Assembly (NCBI RefSeq): GCF_024323335.1
Contig: NC_066581.1
Location: 178,491,330-178,555,329 of the forward strand
Direction: 5' to 3'
DNA from: Lathyrus oleraceus
Taxonomy: Eukaryota > Streptophyta > Magnoliopsida > Fabales > Fabaceae
DNA: 64,000 nt
In this document: positions 34,430-44,900 of the stretch, in pieces
Layout of the letters: each line of letters starts with the position of its first letter
Position numbering within the stretch: position 1 is the stretch's first letter
Position numbers and translations under genes: made by a program
The notes under the pieces: generated by a model
What the model was told of the DNA's origin: nothing
The model's database searches: none
What the model saw: only the letters and a program-made list of their open reading frames with translations

Positions 34430-36196
34430 CTAATCTGAATAAGGTCCCACAGAAGGCCCTGCATCATCAACCATCCTGGTAAACTTCACGGCGAACCTGA
34501 GCTCAGTGTTCTCCTGCTGTAGTCTTCCTATCTCCTTCTGGTGAATCTTCATCTGTCGGAAATAATGATCCCTCTCAGCAAGATAATGATCTCTCTCAGC
34601 CATAATCTTTGCTTTCTCCGCTTCCCATTCTGTGGTAAGGACTTTGGCTCTAGCTTCCCTCTGAGTCTTCACAAGGATTTGTCTTCTCTTCTCATCCTCA
34701 ATGACCTTTAAAGCTATAGCCAACTTCTCCTTGGTGATGTTATGCTCCCTCGTGGATGACTCTAAAGCTTGGCTGATCTTGCCATAATAAGCGGTGTCTA
34801 TCCCAAAACGCTTCACCACAAGAGCATGCCTCTTATCCTGGTCTTCTATTTTCCCTTTGATTTCTTGATTAGCTATTTGGATTCTAGTAACACTCATCTC
34901 CAACTCAGTCTTCTCTGCTCGCAGCTGATCTCTCTCCCTTTTCATCTCAAGGAACTCTTCCATACTGACAGAAGAACGCGGCCCCTCAATCAACGGATAC
35001 CAAGGATCTCCCCCAGGAAATGGTAAATGCGTGAGCTCAATCCTCTTTCTGAGCCAATCATCGAATGGAGGAAAAGACCTGCTATTAACCTTACCAAAAG
35101 GAACCTTGCCTTTCCTTTGAATGTGGCGCCATGGCCCAAACACTTTCCTCAACCGTGTCTGATTACCCTCAGCCGAGAAGTAGAAAGACTCCTGAATCTC
35201 GCGCCCAAGGGGAGGACCCTCCACAGCAAATCCCATTTGTCTCCTAAGAAGCGTCGGGTTGTAATTAATGCAACCTTGAACTCCTATGAGAGGCACATTG
35301 GGAAAACTCCCACAATTGTAAATAAAATCCCATCCAGCCACACCATTGTGAGTCCAAGCTATGTCCTTGGCTCACAAACCCATCAGCTTGGTCGCCCAGT
35401 TAACCGCATTGTCAAGAAAGACAAAGGCACCTCTGGAAGGAAAATACCCCATGAACCACTTGTGCAACAGTTGAGCACAACATCTGATCAATCCCCCATG
35501 CCGCTTCTCGTTCCGATTATGCACCGAGTAATAAACATCTCCAACCAAGGTAGGAATAGGGTTCCTCTGAACAAACACTCGGATGGAATTAATGTCTACA
35601 AAGTTCTTCTGATTAGGGAACAAGATGATTCCATGAATGCTCACAGCAAGCAAAGCACAAACAGCCTTCCAATCTCCCAAAACAGCATGCTCCTTGGCTT
35701 TAGCCTCCAAGAAACTCAAATGAAAACCGGGCAACTTTCCCTTCTCCTTCAAACCCCCCTTAGTCACTTCTGGACTCAAATAAAGAGCACGAGAGATCTC
35801 AGCAACATCAGGTTCTTCCTTAGTGACATAGAAAGGAATCTGGTCTCTGATCTGAATACCCAGGATACTGGCATAGTCCTCCATCAAAGGTCCCAACAAG
35901 TAATCTGGGAAGACGAAACATCTCAAACCAGGATCATAGAACTGGAGAAAAGTATGGATTGCACTCCTATCTATATCTGTAAGCCTGAAAACCATCTTCA
36001 GAATACCCCCATAAGTCTCATGGAACATCCCCACATGGTCAGGTGTAATCAATGCTATCATATCTTTCAGCACACCAATCTCTGGATCAAAAAAACTGTA
36101 GACAACGTCGTCTTTCAAGCCAGTTCTCATATCTGGAACGAAGAAGTCTCTCAACCAGATCTCAATTAAGAATGTGCCCTGCATATGGATAAACAT
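34430..36196 (-). pseudogene. ORF1 of element B, one in-frame stop
   Basis: From the ATG at 36,196 the frame is open except for a TGA at 35,372-35,374, then runs to 34,430 (about 588 codons). The N-terminal half has FLQFYDPGLRCFVFPDYLLG, MEDYASILGIQIRDQIPF, VSIHGIILFPNQKNFVDI and LLHKWFMGYFPS. The second half has YNCGSFPNVPLIGVQG and LLRRQMGF, then a long heptad-rich coiled coil (about 34,450-34,930). The conserved blocks match the ORF1 of element A in the same order, which shows selection on this protein in the lineage. Its function is unknown to me; the coiled coil suggests oligomerisation. A long open frame on the opposite strand (35,027-36,169) looks like a by-product. Confidence 0.82.
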
Positions 36197-37165
36197 GAGT
36201 TAGATGCAGATAAATGCAAAATGGGAATGATGTTGATGCATGCATGCAATGCACTATGCCATCCTCCAAGTCATATGATCATCAACTGTACGGAAGCCCC
36301 GGTCTCTGAACTGATCACAACCATCTGAGGGACTGAATAACCATAAATCCGACTTGGGAGGTTCCGAAATAAACGGAACGGAGGATATACCACCATCATC
36401 ACAGGAAATCCACTGAATGGATGACGACAAGATCCTCTGAACAAGTTCCCTTGGATTCAACCCGGGGATCCGAAATAAACGGAACCCACTGATAAATACT
36501 GCAGACAGAATTCCGGCGTCTCAAAAATAAATATCCATAAATCTGACTGAACCAAAGTCACCATCACAGAATCACTGACGGAACCTGTACTTGTAGGAAT
36601 CAAACCCTCCCCTCACAGGTGAAGTCTAATAAGGTCATCCTAAGGCGGATAATGGTCTCGACAATCGGGCAAAGATACTCAACGGGTTTGCCCTTTCGGG
36701 TGTGCCGTTGCAGCTCTCTTAAGATCATCTAAACCAAAGATCCGGGAAAGAACGGTCACCGAAGTCAACAACTCAAAAGAGATAACCCAACCAAAGTGGA
36801 ATACTCCACCCGGAAGGACTCTCTCAGATGAACCTCGTTCGGCTTGTGGTATGTCACGTCGCAACAACATGCTGATCCAACATGTGAGGAAACGTGAGAC
36901 CACGCTAATCCTAGGTGTATACTCGGGCCTGGGTTTTAGCCCCACTCAGAACACCCACCCCCAATCATAGGAACCAGCCTGTACAGAATCCAGCACAATG
37001 ATAATATGATGCATGCAAACATATATGAAAATATACATAATCACAGTATAATAATCATAAATGCAATAAATAAAGTAGTAACAGCAACCCAAACTACCCT
37101 AGAGAGCGCTAGGATTGACTCGCTTAGGGAAGATGGACCAGCAAGAGGTCGACTTCTTATGATGT
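36197..37165 (-). other. 5' leader of element B
   Basis: About 970 bp between PBS and ORF1. It contains dispersed AAATAAACGGAAC/CATAAATC words around 36,340-36,550 that look like a decayed short repeat. No ORF or RNA gene is evident. Confidence 0.55.
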
Positions 37166-37182
37166 CCCCAGCAGAGTCGCCA
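37166..37182 (-). promoter_or_regulatory. Primer-binding site of element B (tRNA-Arg type)
   Basis: TGGCGACTCTGCTGGGG on the minus strand, two bases inside the 5' LTR end (37,185), identical to the PBS of element A. Confidence 0.93.
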
Positions 37183-37184
37183 GC

Positions 37185-39970
37185 TGTCGCATACGCGAAA
37201 AACAACCGGCGGGAAAAAGACACAGAGCCGCCACCGTGCGTTATTTATCCCAAAGGAGGGAAAGGAAACGCTCGAAGTAAACCTAGAAAGGAAAGGAATG
37301 GTCTTGCGACCAGAGATTGCAAGGTACGGGAGTCGGTTACGCAAGGGGAAGGTATTAGCACCCCCTCACATCCATCGTACTCGACGGGATCCACGCTCAA
37401 AAGAATAGAATAAGGTTGCCAACAAACTGCTCAAAAACATGCACAAAGCTGGAATAAAACACAGACGAAATACGGAGGAAACGGACTCGGCAGGATGTCG
37501 CATCCTGGGCCTACGTAGTTTGTCAGAAACAAACATCAGAGTCGACGTAGTTCGGGGACATGGGAAATGTGCTCGCTAGGACATCGCATCCTATGCATAC
37601 GTATCTTCTCTAACCAGAGTAAGAATCAGAGCACTCGTAGCTCGGCTAACGCACGCCGAAACAAAATGCTAAACCAGAGAAACTGAGACGTCAACCGAAA
37701 CACACAACTGGAAACGGAATGCCAATCGCTGGTCTTACATCCAACTCCGAACAAACAAACGCAAATAGGAAACAGAATGCCAATCGCTGGTCTTACATCC
37801 ACCTCCTAACACACAACACAAAAGGGTTGAAAAAGAAAAAAAGTGCCCAGAGAGATCAACTCAATCTCCTGCCTACGTACCTCATCTGGTATGAGGATCA
37901 GGGAGACGTAGTTCCCCTTAACAGGGAAAAACTTTTCCTAACCAGAGACTGGGGAGATAACAACTAAAAGGGAGACTACGACTCGAGCCTAGAAGTTGTC
38001 ATGCAAACGATCCCTATGTTGAGGTCTCTAATCAGAACCTAACTCGCACAGGAAGCAAGCTAGCCTAAACAAACATACAGCAAGTAAACATCACAGGTGA
38101 ACAGGTATCACACACTATATGCAAACAAGCGGCTCATACAAGGCTGGGCTTTAGTCAAGGGGTCATATCAACCTCGACAAACAAGCCAACACTGGAAGGG
38201 GTGTCTGAGGAGCTCTTAACCACTGACATTGACCGTCAGGGTGAGCAGGTGAAAGGTAATGAGGGTAAGACCTCATAGCTCTTAACCCGGGCCTGGGTGA
38301 GCTTGAATCAATGAAAACGTGGGGATCCAGAATGAGGGACCCTACTCGACATGACTGACTCTGGACAAGGATCTTGGGTGTTTATTCAAAAGCATCAACA
38401 CGTAGTGCGAGCATGATGAAAGACTCAACTGAATAGCAGGGGATTGATTGCAAATCCCTTCTATCTGCCAATTGCCTCTTCACTTAGGAGGACTTGAGTA
38501 ACCATGCCTCGACAAGGAGGTCTTTAGCACAAAAGTAAACAACCACAAACATTGCCTCTTAAGGAGGACTTCAGCCAAACGCCTGCCAAAAGAAACGACA
38601 GGGCTTCCAGACTACATGGAGTTAGAGAATTATTACCTAGGTGGTATGCCAACCACAAGCAAAGCAAAGCTCAAGCAATGAGCTATAAGCGACTAAAGTA
38701 CCTGTAAGAAAGTCAAACAAGTCAATATCATATCCAGACAAATCCAACAGTCAACAATAGTGTTACAACCAATATGCACACAAGGCAAGTCAACAACTCA
38801 AGTGAGTTCATCACCAAGGGACCTACAACACAACAAAGGTTAGTGGACAAAGAAAATTTGCATCTCAAGTCATAAGATTGCATCAACCACTAGATCTAGA
38901 ATGAGAGAAAATTTGGAGGGAATCTTGAATTCTAGATCTAGAATGTGTGAAAACTCTACAATTCTGTTACAATTAAGCTTATATACCATGTGCTAATCAC
39001 TTTGCTAATCCAAATTTGCAATGGCTAATGAGAAGTTAATGAAATATGGGGTGTATGACCAAAAATGCAAAATGAGGGTGCATGGAGAAAATGGACGTGA
39101 ACAGTACCATGTGGAGGTGTATTTTCACTTAAAATCAGTTCATGAACACAATTGGATTGGAGTTTAGCTTATGTAATGCACCAAATTTAAATTGCCAATT
39201 TTCCCTCCAAAATGCACTTGTGTAAGCCAATGATCATATGATTTTATTTCATGCAATGCAATGATAGATTTGGAAAATATTGGTCATGACAATCATTTTG
39301 CAAAAAGAGTGACTAAATTTGGAGTTTTGAATCAAAAGATATGGCATTTTGAAGTTCCATGCACACTTGGTGATCCCTTGCTCATATATCCTCAACCATC
39401 CATCAGATGCTCATGATCTTGGACTTTTTGAAAATGGGAGAGAAAGATCTTCAACTTTCATGTTGACAAAAATTTCATTTGAATCCTCTTTGATATTGGA
39501 AAGTCAAATTGAATGTGGTCCAAAAACTTGCCATTTTTGGAAACTTGAAATTACAGGTCACTTTCCATTTTTGGAAACTTTTGATTTGACTTCAAAATCT
39601 TCAAGGTAGATGTTTGACATGATGAATAACCCTCTTTTGGACATGAATGAAGTATCTCAAACCATTTCTCCACCTCCTAACCCTCAGTTGATTGTACAGT
39701 AGACTTGTACGGGCCTCAGATGACTTGAGAATGCACTGATGACTTTGGACCTCTACCACTTGGCAAAGTTGCTTCAAAATGAACCTTGGCTCATATAAGC
39801 TATTTAAAATAATCATGTGATCTTCATCTCAAGGAAATACTTGCTCTTTTGCACTGAGGAATTCTCTTGATACCAGTGCTGACTGCCAAGATGCAATGCA
39901 ATATGTAATGTTAATGACCTAAAAAATGAAATGAATGCATGAATAGGGGGTGCAAATTTGAGGTGCTACA
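37185..39970 (-). repeat. 5' LTR of element B (2,786 bp, internally deleted)
   Basis: It has the same termini as the left LTR (TGTAGCACC at 39,970, TGCGACA at 37,185). It is collinear with the left LTR except for one ~1.56-kb deletion at about 38,893-38,900, where CATCAACCACTAGA is joined to TCTAGAATGAGAG. The TATA-like site (38,978-38,985) is kept, but the deletion starts within about 100 bp downstream of it on the transcribed strand. Both copies of the 58-bp minisatellite are present. Confidence 0.94.
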
Positions 39971-39975
39971 CTTGG
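39971..39975. repeat. Right target-site duplication of element B (CTTGG)
   Basis: Identical to 18,526-18,530. Confidence 0.97.
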
Positions 39976-40106
39976 TGGTCTAAAACCACTCACAAAAGTC
40001 TCATCCCTAGGGTAAAGGAGCCACACATGCTATGATCCTTGAGGCAATGCACTGAGCAATGATATGATGCCATGAGGGATCTTAGGATCAAAAATAGGGT
40101 CTTACA
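39976..40106 (-). repeat. Remainder of LTR-derived unit 2 after element B
   Basis: 131 bp completing module B of unit 2. It begins TGGTCT, directly continuing the target sequence, and ends GGGTCTTACA. The first monomer of the 1.81-kb array starts at the next base, so the 2.11-kb and 1.81-kb repeats are contiguous. Confidence 0.9.
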
Positions 40107-40965
40107 ACTTCATCTGATACGTCATTGAAGATCCCTTTGAGTTCATCTGCAACATGATCATTGTGAAGCTGTTATTTTGAACCTGTGACTTCTGGAATTC
40201 ATCTGCTACATGGGCTATCTTGGAGAAGATCATGGAGTGGCTAAGCTTAGATGTGGCTATCTTTATTTGATGCCTTGCTCTTCAATATTGATATAATATG
40301 AATTGTGTGTTGCTTGATTCTAAATGTCCAAGGAAATTTGGGTTTCTATATAACATTCTTGTCTATTGGATTGCTATCCATTGGTTAGATCTTTTCAAAT
40401 CTTAACTTTTAGTTTTGTGCTTAGGATTAGTCTTTTCATCTCCTCCCCACTTCTTAAATTTCAAAACCTCTCCCTCCTTTTAAAAAATCTTCTTTGCTTG
40501 TACTAGTGTTGTTTTAAACTTTGACCACTTTGCAAACTAGAAACTTTGGCCTTATGCCATTGCATTTTCAAACTTCTTTTCTTAATAACTTGTAAATAGA
40601 CTTAATTATACTTGACTTAAACTTTCAAAAAGCCAAAAATAATTAACCCATTCAAACCATTTTTAGGCCTTTGTGCCTTTCAAACTTAAATTTTGTTAAA
40701 AGCAATGCATTTACTTTGAAATTTATACCACGAACTATGAGGTTTTGATCCCTCATTTTTATGTTGGTACATAGGCACAAGTCCGAAGGTCTTGTCAAAC
40801 ACAAAAATATAATTAATGAATTATTTTCTCATCCCCTCATTCTATTTGTTTGTAAATACCATTTTGTACAAAAACACATATGCACACAAAAAAGGGCGCC
40901 CTAGGAGTACCTAGGACACTTTGGGTGCTAATACCTTCCCTCTGTGGATGAGAGGGAAGGTATTA
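40107..40965 (+). repeat. Module C of monomer 1 (LTR-derived, plus orientation)
   Basis: It begins ACTTCATCTGATACGTC. Its interior (GCTTAGGATTAGTC, CTCCTCCCCACTTC, AAACTTTGACC, CTTTGGCCTTATGCC) matches the minus strand of 12,365-12,620 in order. It ends with GGGTGCTAATACCTTCCC (40,923-40,940), the reverse complement of the block in the minus-strand LTRs of A and B. Module C is therefore an LTR fragment read on the plus strand. Confidence 0.75.
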
Positions 40966-40966
40966 G
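40928..40966. repeat. Perfect 16-bp inverted repeat with 7-base loop at the C/B junction
   Basis: CTAATACCTTCCCTCT (40,928-40,943), loop GTGGATG, then AGAGGGAAGGTATTAG (40,951-40,966). It recurs once per monomer, for example near 42,740, 44,550, 46,360, 48,170, 49,981, 51,788, 53,600, 55,400, 57,207, 59,018, 60,827 and 62,633. The loop is GTCGATG in the third and fourth monomers. Confidence 0.95.
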
Positions 40967-41918
40967 GTCCAAAGTGACCTATAATGTTTTGTATTATCAC
41001 ATGTGTTTCTTTTAGGATTATGAAATTTTATCCAACATAACATTTGAAGTAGACATCTTAAAATTTCCAATGCATTTGGTATCACCTCCAAATCATAAAA
41101 ATTAAGGAAGTTAGGTCCTTGGGAAGTTGACCGAAAATTAGGGTTTCAGTCAAAAAGACCTATAATGTTTTGAAATGAATGATGACCTTCCAAGTTTCAA
41201 ATGGATTTTTTATGAACACAAAGGTTGTTTATATTATTTTTAAGAACATTTTTTATCTTGGGGTCATCTTCATTTGACAAACACATCACAAGTTGTGTCT
41301 CAGAGATCCTCAGTTTAGTCAGATGACTTAACTGATCAACTTCTCAAGTCCAAACTTCAAATCTTGATGAATGAATGATTGAGGATCCTCACATAAGCTC
41401 ATATATGAAAAAAATATAGAATGAAAGAACTTCACCTGATTAATTTTGATCATAGGTTGAGGTTGCTTAATGGGCAAGGCACAATCATTGCACAGTTGAA
41501 TTAGGGTTTCCTTGGGAAACAATCCTCAAGCCCTTTGGGTTATCTTAATCAAATTGGCAAATTGAGATACTTGGGAGCCATATATGATGATTAGGAGCTT
41601 TGTGAATCATTGTCATGCTTTTTCTCATCTTCATCTAGCCACTTCATTGAGCTTAGGAGCTTCCTAGGAGCATGGGAGCACATGATCACTTAAGCTTCAA
41701 AACAAAAAGAGTTAGTGACATATTTTTGTGCTTTTGGTTAGTAAAAATAATAAGAAAAGCAATAATATACAATACAAGCATGCTTGGTGGTCTCAAACCA
41801 CTCACACAAGTCTCATCCCTAGGGTAAAGAAGCCACACATGCTATGATCCTTAATGCAATGCACTGAGCAATAATATGATGCCATTAGGGATCTTAGGGT
41901 CAAACTTAGGGTCTTACA
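40966..41918 (-). repeat. Module B of monomer 1 (LTR-derived, minus orientation)
   Basis: 953 bp from GGTCCAAAGTGACC to GGTCTTACA, collinear with 15,598-16,550 and with the split copy of unit 2. On the minus strand it starts TGTAAGACC, an LTR-like 5' end. Confidence 0.88.
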
Positions 41919-44900
41919 ACTTCATCTGATACATCATTGAAGATCCCTTTGAGTTCATCTGCAACATGATCATTGTGAAGCTGTTATTTTGAACCTGTGA
42001 CTTGTGAAATTCATCTGCTATATGGGCTATCTTGGAGAAGATCATGGAGTGGCTAAGCTTGGATTTGGCTATTATTATTTTATGCCTTGCTCTTCAATAT
42101 TGAAATAATATGAAATGAGTGTTGCTTGATTCTAAATGTCCAAGGGAATTTGGGTTTCTATATGACACTCTTGTCTATTGGATTGCTACCCATTGGTCAG
42201 ATCTTTTCAACTCTTAACTTTTAATTTTGTGCTTAGGATTAGTTTTTTCATCTCCTCCCCACTTCTTAAATTTCAAAACCTCTCCCTCCTTTTAAAAAAT
42301 CCTCTTTGCTTGTACTAGTTTTGTTTTGAACTTTGACCACTTTGCAAACTAGAAACTTTGGCCTTATGCCATTGCATTTTCAAACTTCTTTTCTTAATAA
42401 CTTGTAAATAGACTTAATTATACTTGACTTAAACTTTCAAAAAGCCAAAAATAATTAACCCATTCAAATCATTTTTAGGCTTTTGTGCCTTTCAAACTTA
42501 AATTTTGTTAAAATCAATGCATTTACTTTGAAATTTATACCACGAACTACGAGGTTTTGATCCCTCATTTTTAAGTTGGATCGTAGGCAAAAGTCCGAAG
42601 GTCTTGTTAAACACTAAAATATAATTAATGAATTCTTTTCTCATCCCCTCATTCTATTTGTTTGTAAATATCATTTTGTACAAAAACACATATGCACACA
42701 AAAAAGGGCTCCCTAGGAGAACCTAGGACACTTTGGGTGCTAATACCTTCCCTCTGTGGATGAGAGGGAAGGTATTAGGTCCAAAGTGACCTATAATGTT
42801 TTGTATTATCACATGTGTTTCTTTTAGGATTATGAAATTTTATCCAACATAACATTTGAAGTAGACATCTTAAAATTTCCAATGCATTTGGTATCACCTC
42901 CAAATCATAAAAATTAAGGAAGTTAGGTCCTTGGGAAGTTGACCGAAAATTAGGGTTTCAGTCAAAATGACCTATAATGTTTTGAAATGAATGATGACCT
43001 TCCAAGTTTCAAATGGATTTTTTATGAACACAAAGGTTGTTCATATTATTTTTAAGAACATTTTTTATCTTGGGGTCATCTTGATTTGACAAACACATCA
43101 CAAGTTGTGTCTCAGTGATCCTAAACTTAGTCAGATGACTTGACTGGTCAACTTCTCAAGGCCAAACTTCAAATCTTGATGAATGAATGATTTAGGATCC
43201 TCACATAAGCTCGTATATGAAACAAAATAATGAATGAAAGAACTTCACTTGATTAATTTTGATCATAGGTTGAGGTTGCTTCATGGGCAAGGCACAATCA
43301 ATGCACAGTTGAATTAGGGTTTCCTTGGGAAACAATCCTCAAGCCCTTTGGGTTATCTTAATCAAATTGGCAAATTGAGATACTTGGGAGCCATATATGA
43401 TGATTAGGAGCTTTGTGAACCATTTTCATGCTTTTTCTCATCTTCATCTAGCCACTTCATTGAGCTTAGGAGCTTCCTAGGAGCATGGGAGCACATGATC
43501 ACTTAAGCTTCAAAACAAAAAGAGTTAGTGACATATTTTTGTGCTTTTGGTTAGTAAAAAAAATAGGAAAAGCAATAATATACAATACAAGCATGCTTGG
43601 TGGTCTCAAACCACTCACACAAGTCTCATCCCTAGGGTAAAGGAGCCACACATGCTATGATCCTTAAGGCAATGCACTGAGCAATGATATGATGCCATGA
43701 GGGATCTTAGGGTCAAACTTAGGGTCTTACAACTACATCTGATACATCATTGAAGATCCCTTTGAGTTCATCTGCAACATGATCATTGTGAAGCTGTTAT
43801 TTTGAACCTGTGACTTGTGGAATTCATGTGCTACATGGGCTATCTTGGAGAAGATCATGGAGTGGCTAAGCTTGGATGTGGCTGTCTTTATTTTATGCCT
43901 TGCTCTTCAATATTGATATAATATGAATTGTGTGTTGCTTGATTCTAAATGTCCAAGGGAATTTGAGTTTCTATAGGACATTCTTGTCTATTGGATTGCT
44001 ATCCATTGGTCAGATCTTTTCAACTCTTAAATTTTAATTTTGTGCTTAGGATTAGTCTTTTCATCTCCTCCCCACTTCTTAAATTTCAAAACCTCTCCCT
44101 CCTTTTAAAAAATCTTCTTTGCTTGTACTAATTTGTTTTAAACTTTGACCACTTTGCAAACTAGAAACTTTGGCATTATGCCATTGCATTTTCACTTTTT
44201 TTCTTAATAACTTGTAAATAGTCTTTATTATACTTGACTTAAACTTTCAAAAAGCCAAAAATAATTAACCAATTCAAACCATTTTAAGGCCTTTGTGCCT
44301 TTCAAACTTAAATTTTGTTAAAAGCAATGCATTTACTTTGAAATTTATACCACGAACTACGAGGTTTTGATCCCTCATTTTTATGTTGGTACGTAGGCAC
44401 AAATCCGAAGGTCTTGTCAAACACAAAAATATAATTAATGAATTCTTTTCTCATCCCCTCATTCTATTTGTTTCTAAATATCATTTTGTACAAAAATACA
44501 CATGCACAAAAAAAAGGGCTCCGTAGGAGTAACTAGGACACTTTGGGTGCTAATACCTTCCCTCTGTCGATGAGAGGGAAGGTATTAGGTCCAAAGTGAC
44601 CTATAATGTTTTGTATTATCACATGTGTTTCTTCTAGGATTATGAAATTTTGTCCAACATAACATTTGAATTAGACATCTTAAAATTTCCAATGCATTTG
44701 GTATCACCTCAAAATCATAAAATTTAAGGAAGTTAGGTCCTTAGGAAGTTGACCGAAAATTAGGGTTTCAGTCAAAATGACCTATAATGTTTTGAAATGA
44801 ATGATGACCTTCCAAGTTTCAAATGGATTGTTTATGAACACAAAGGTTTTTCATATTATTTTTAAGAACATTTTTTATCTTGGGGTCATCTTGATTTGAC

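Larger units (their letters stand above)
18531..39970 (-). mobile_element. Element B: complete but defective Ogre-type retrotransposon (21.4 kb) with nested solo LTR
   Basis: Two LTRs in the same orientation (18,531-22,875 and 37,185-39,970) bound an internal region with PBS on the right and PPT on the left, so the element reads right to left. A perfect 5-bp duplication flanks it. Coding remnants in order are ORF1, gag, intron, RT, first RNase H and integrase C terminus. The gag capsid, protease core, a piece of RT, the catalytic part of the second RNase H and the integrase core are missing. A same-family LTR in opposite orientation (26,734-31,175) sits within RNase H. Without it the element would be about 17 kb. 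The first ~220 aligned LTR bases differ at about six positions, so insertion is fairly recent. Confidence 0.95.

Noticed and set aside
35027..36169. A 380-codon ATG-initiated open frame on the plus strand, antisense to ORF1 of element B.
   Set aside because: It lies wholly over ORF1, shows no recognisable domain and is best explained by the codon composition of the conserved sense frame. The ORF1 of element A shows no matching long antisense frame.
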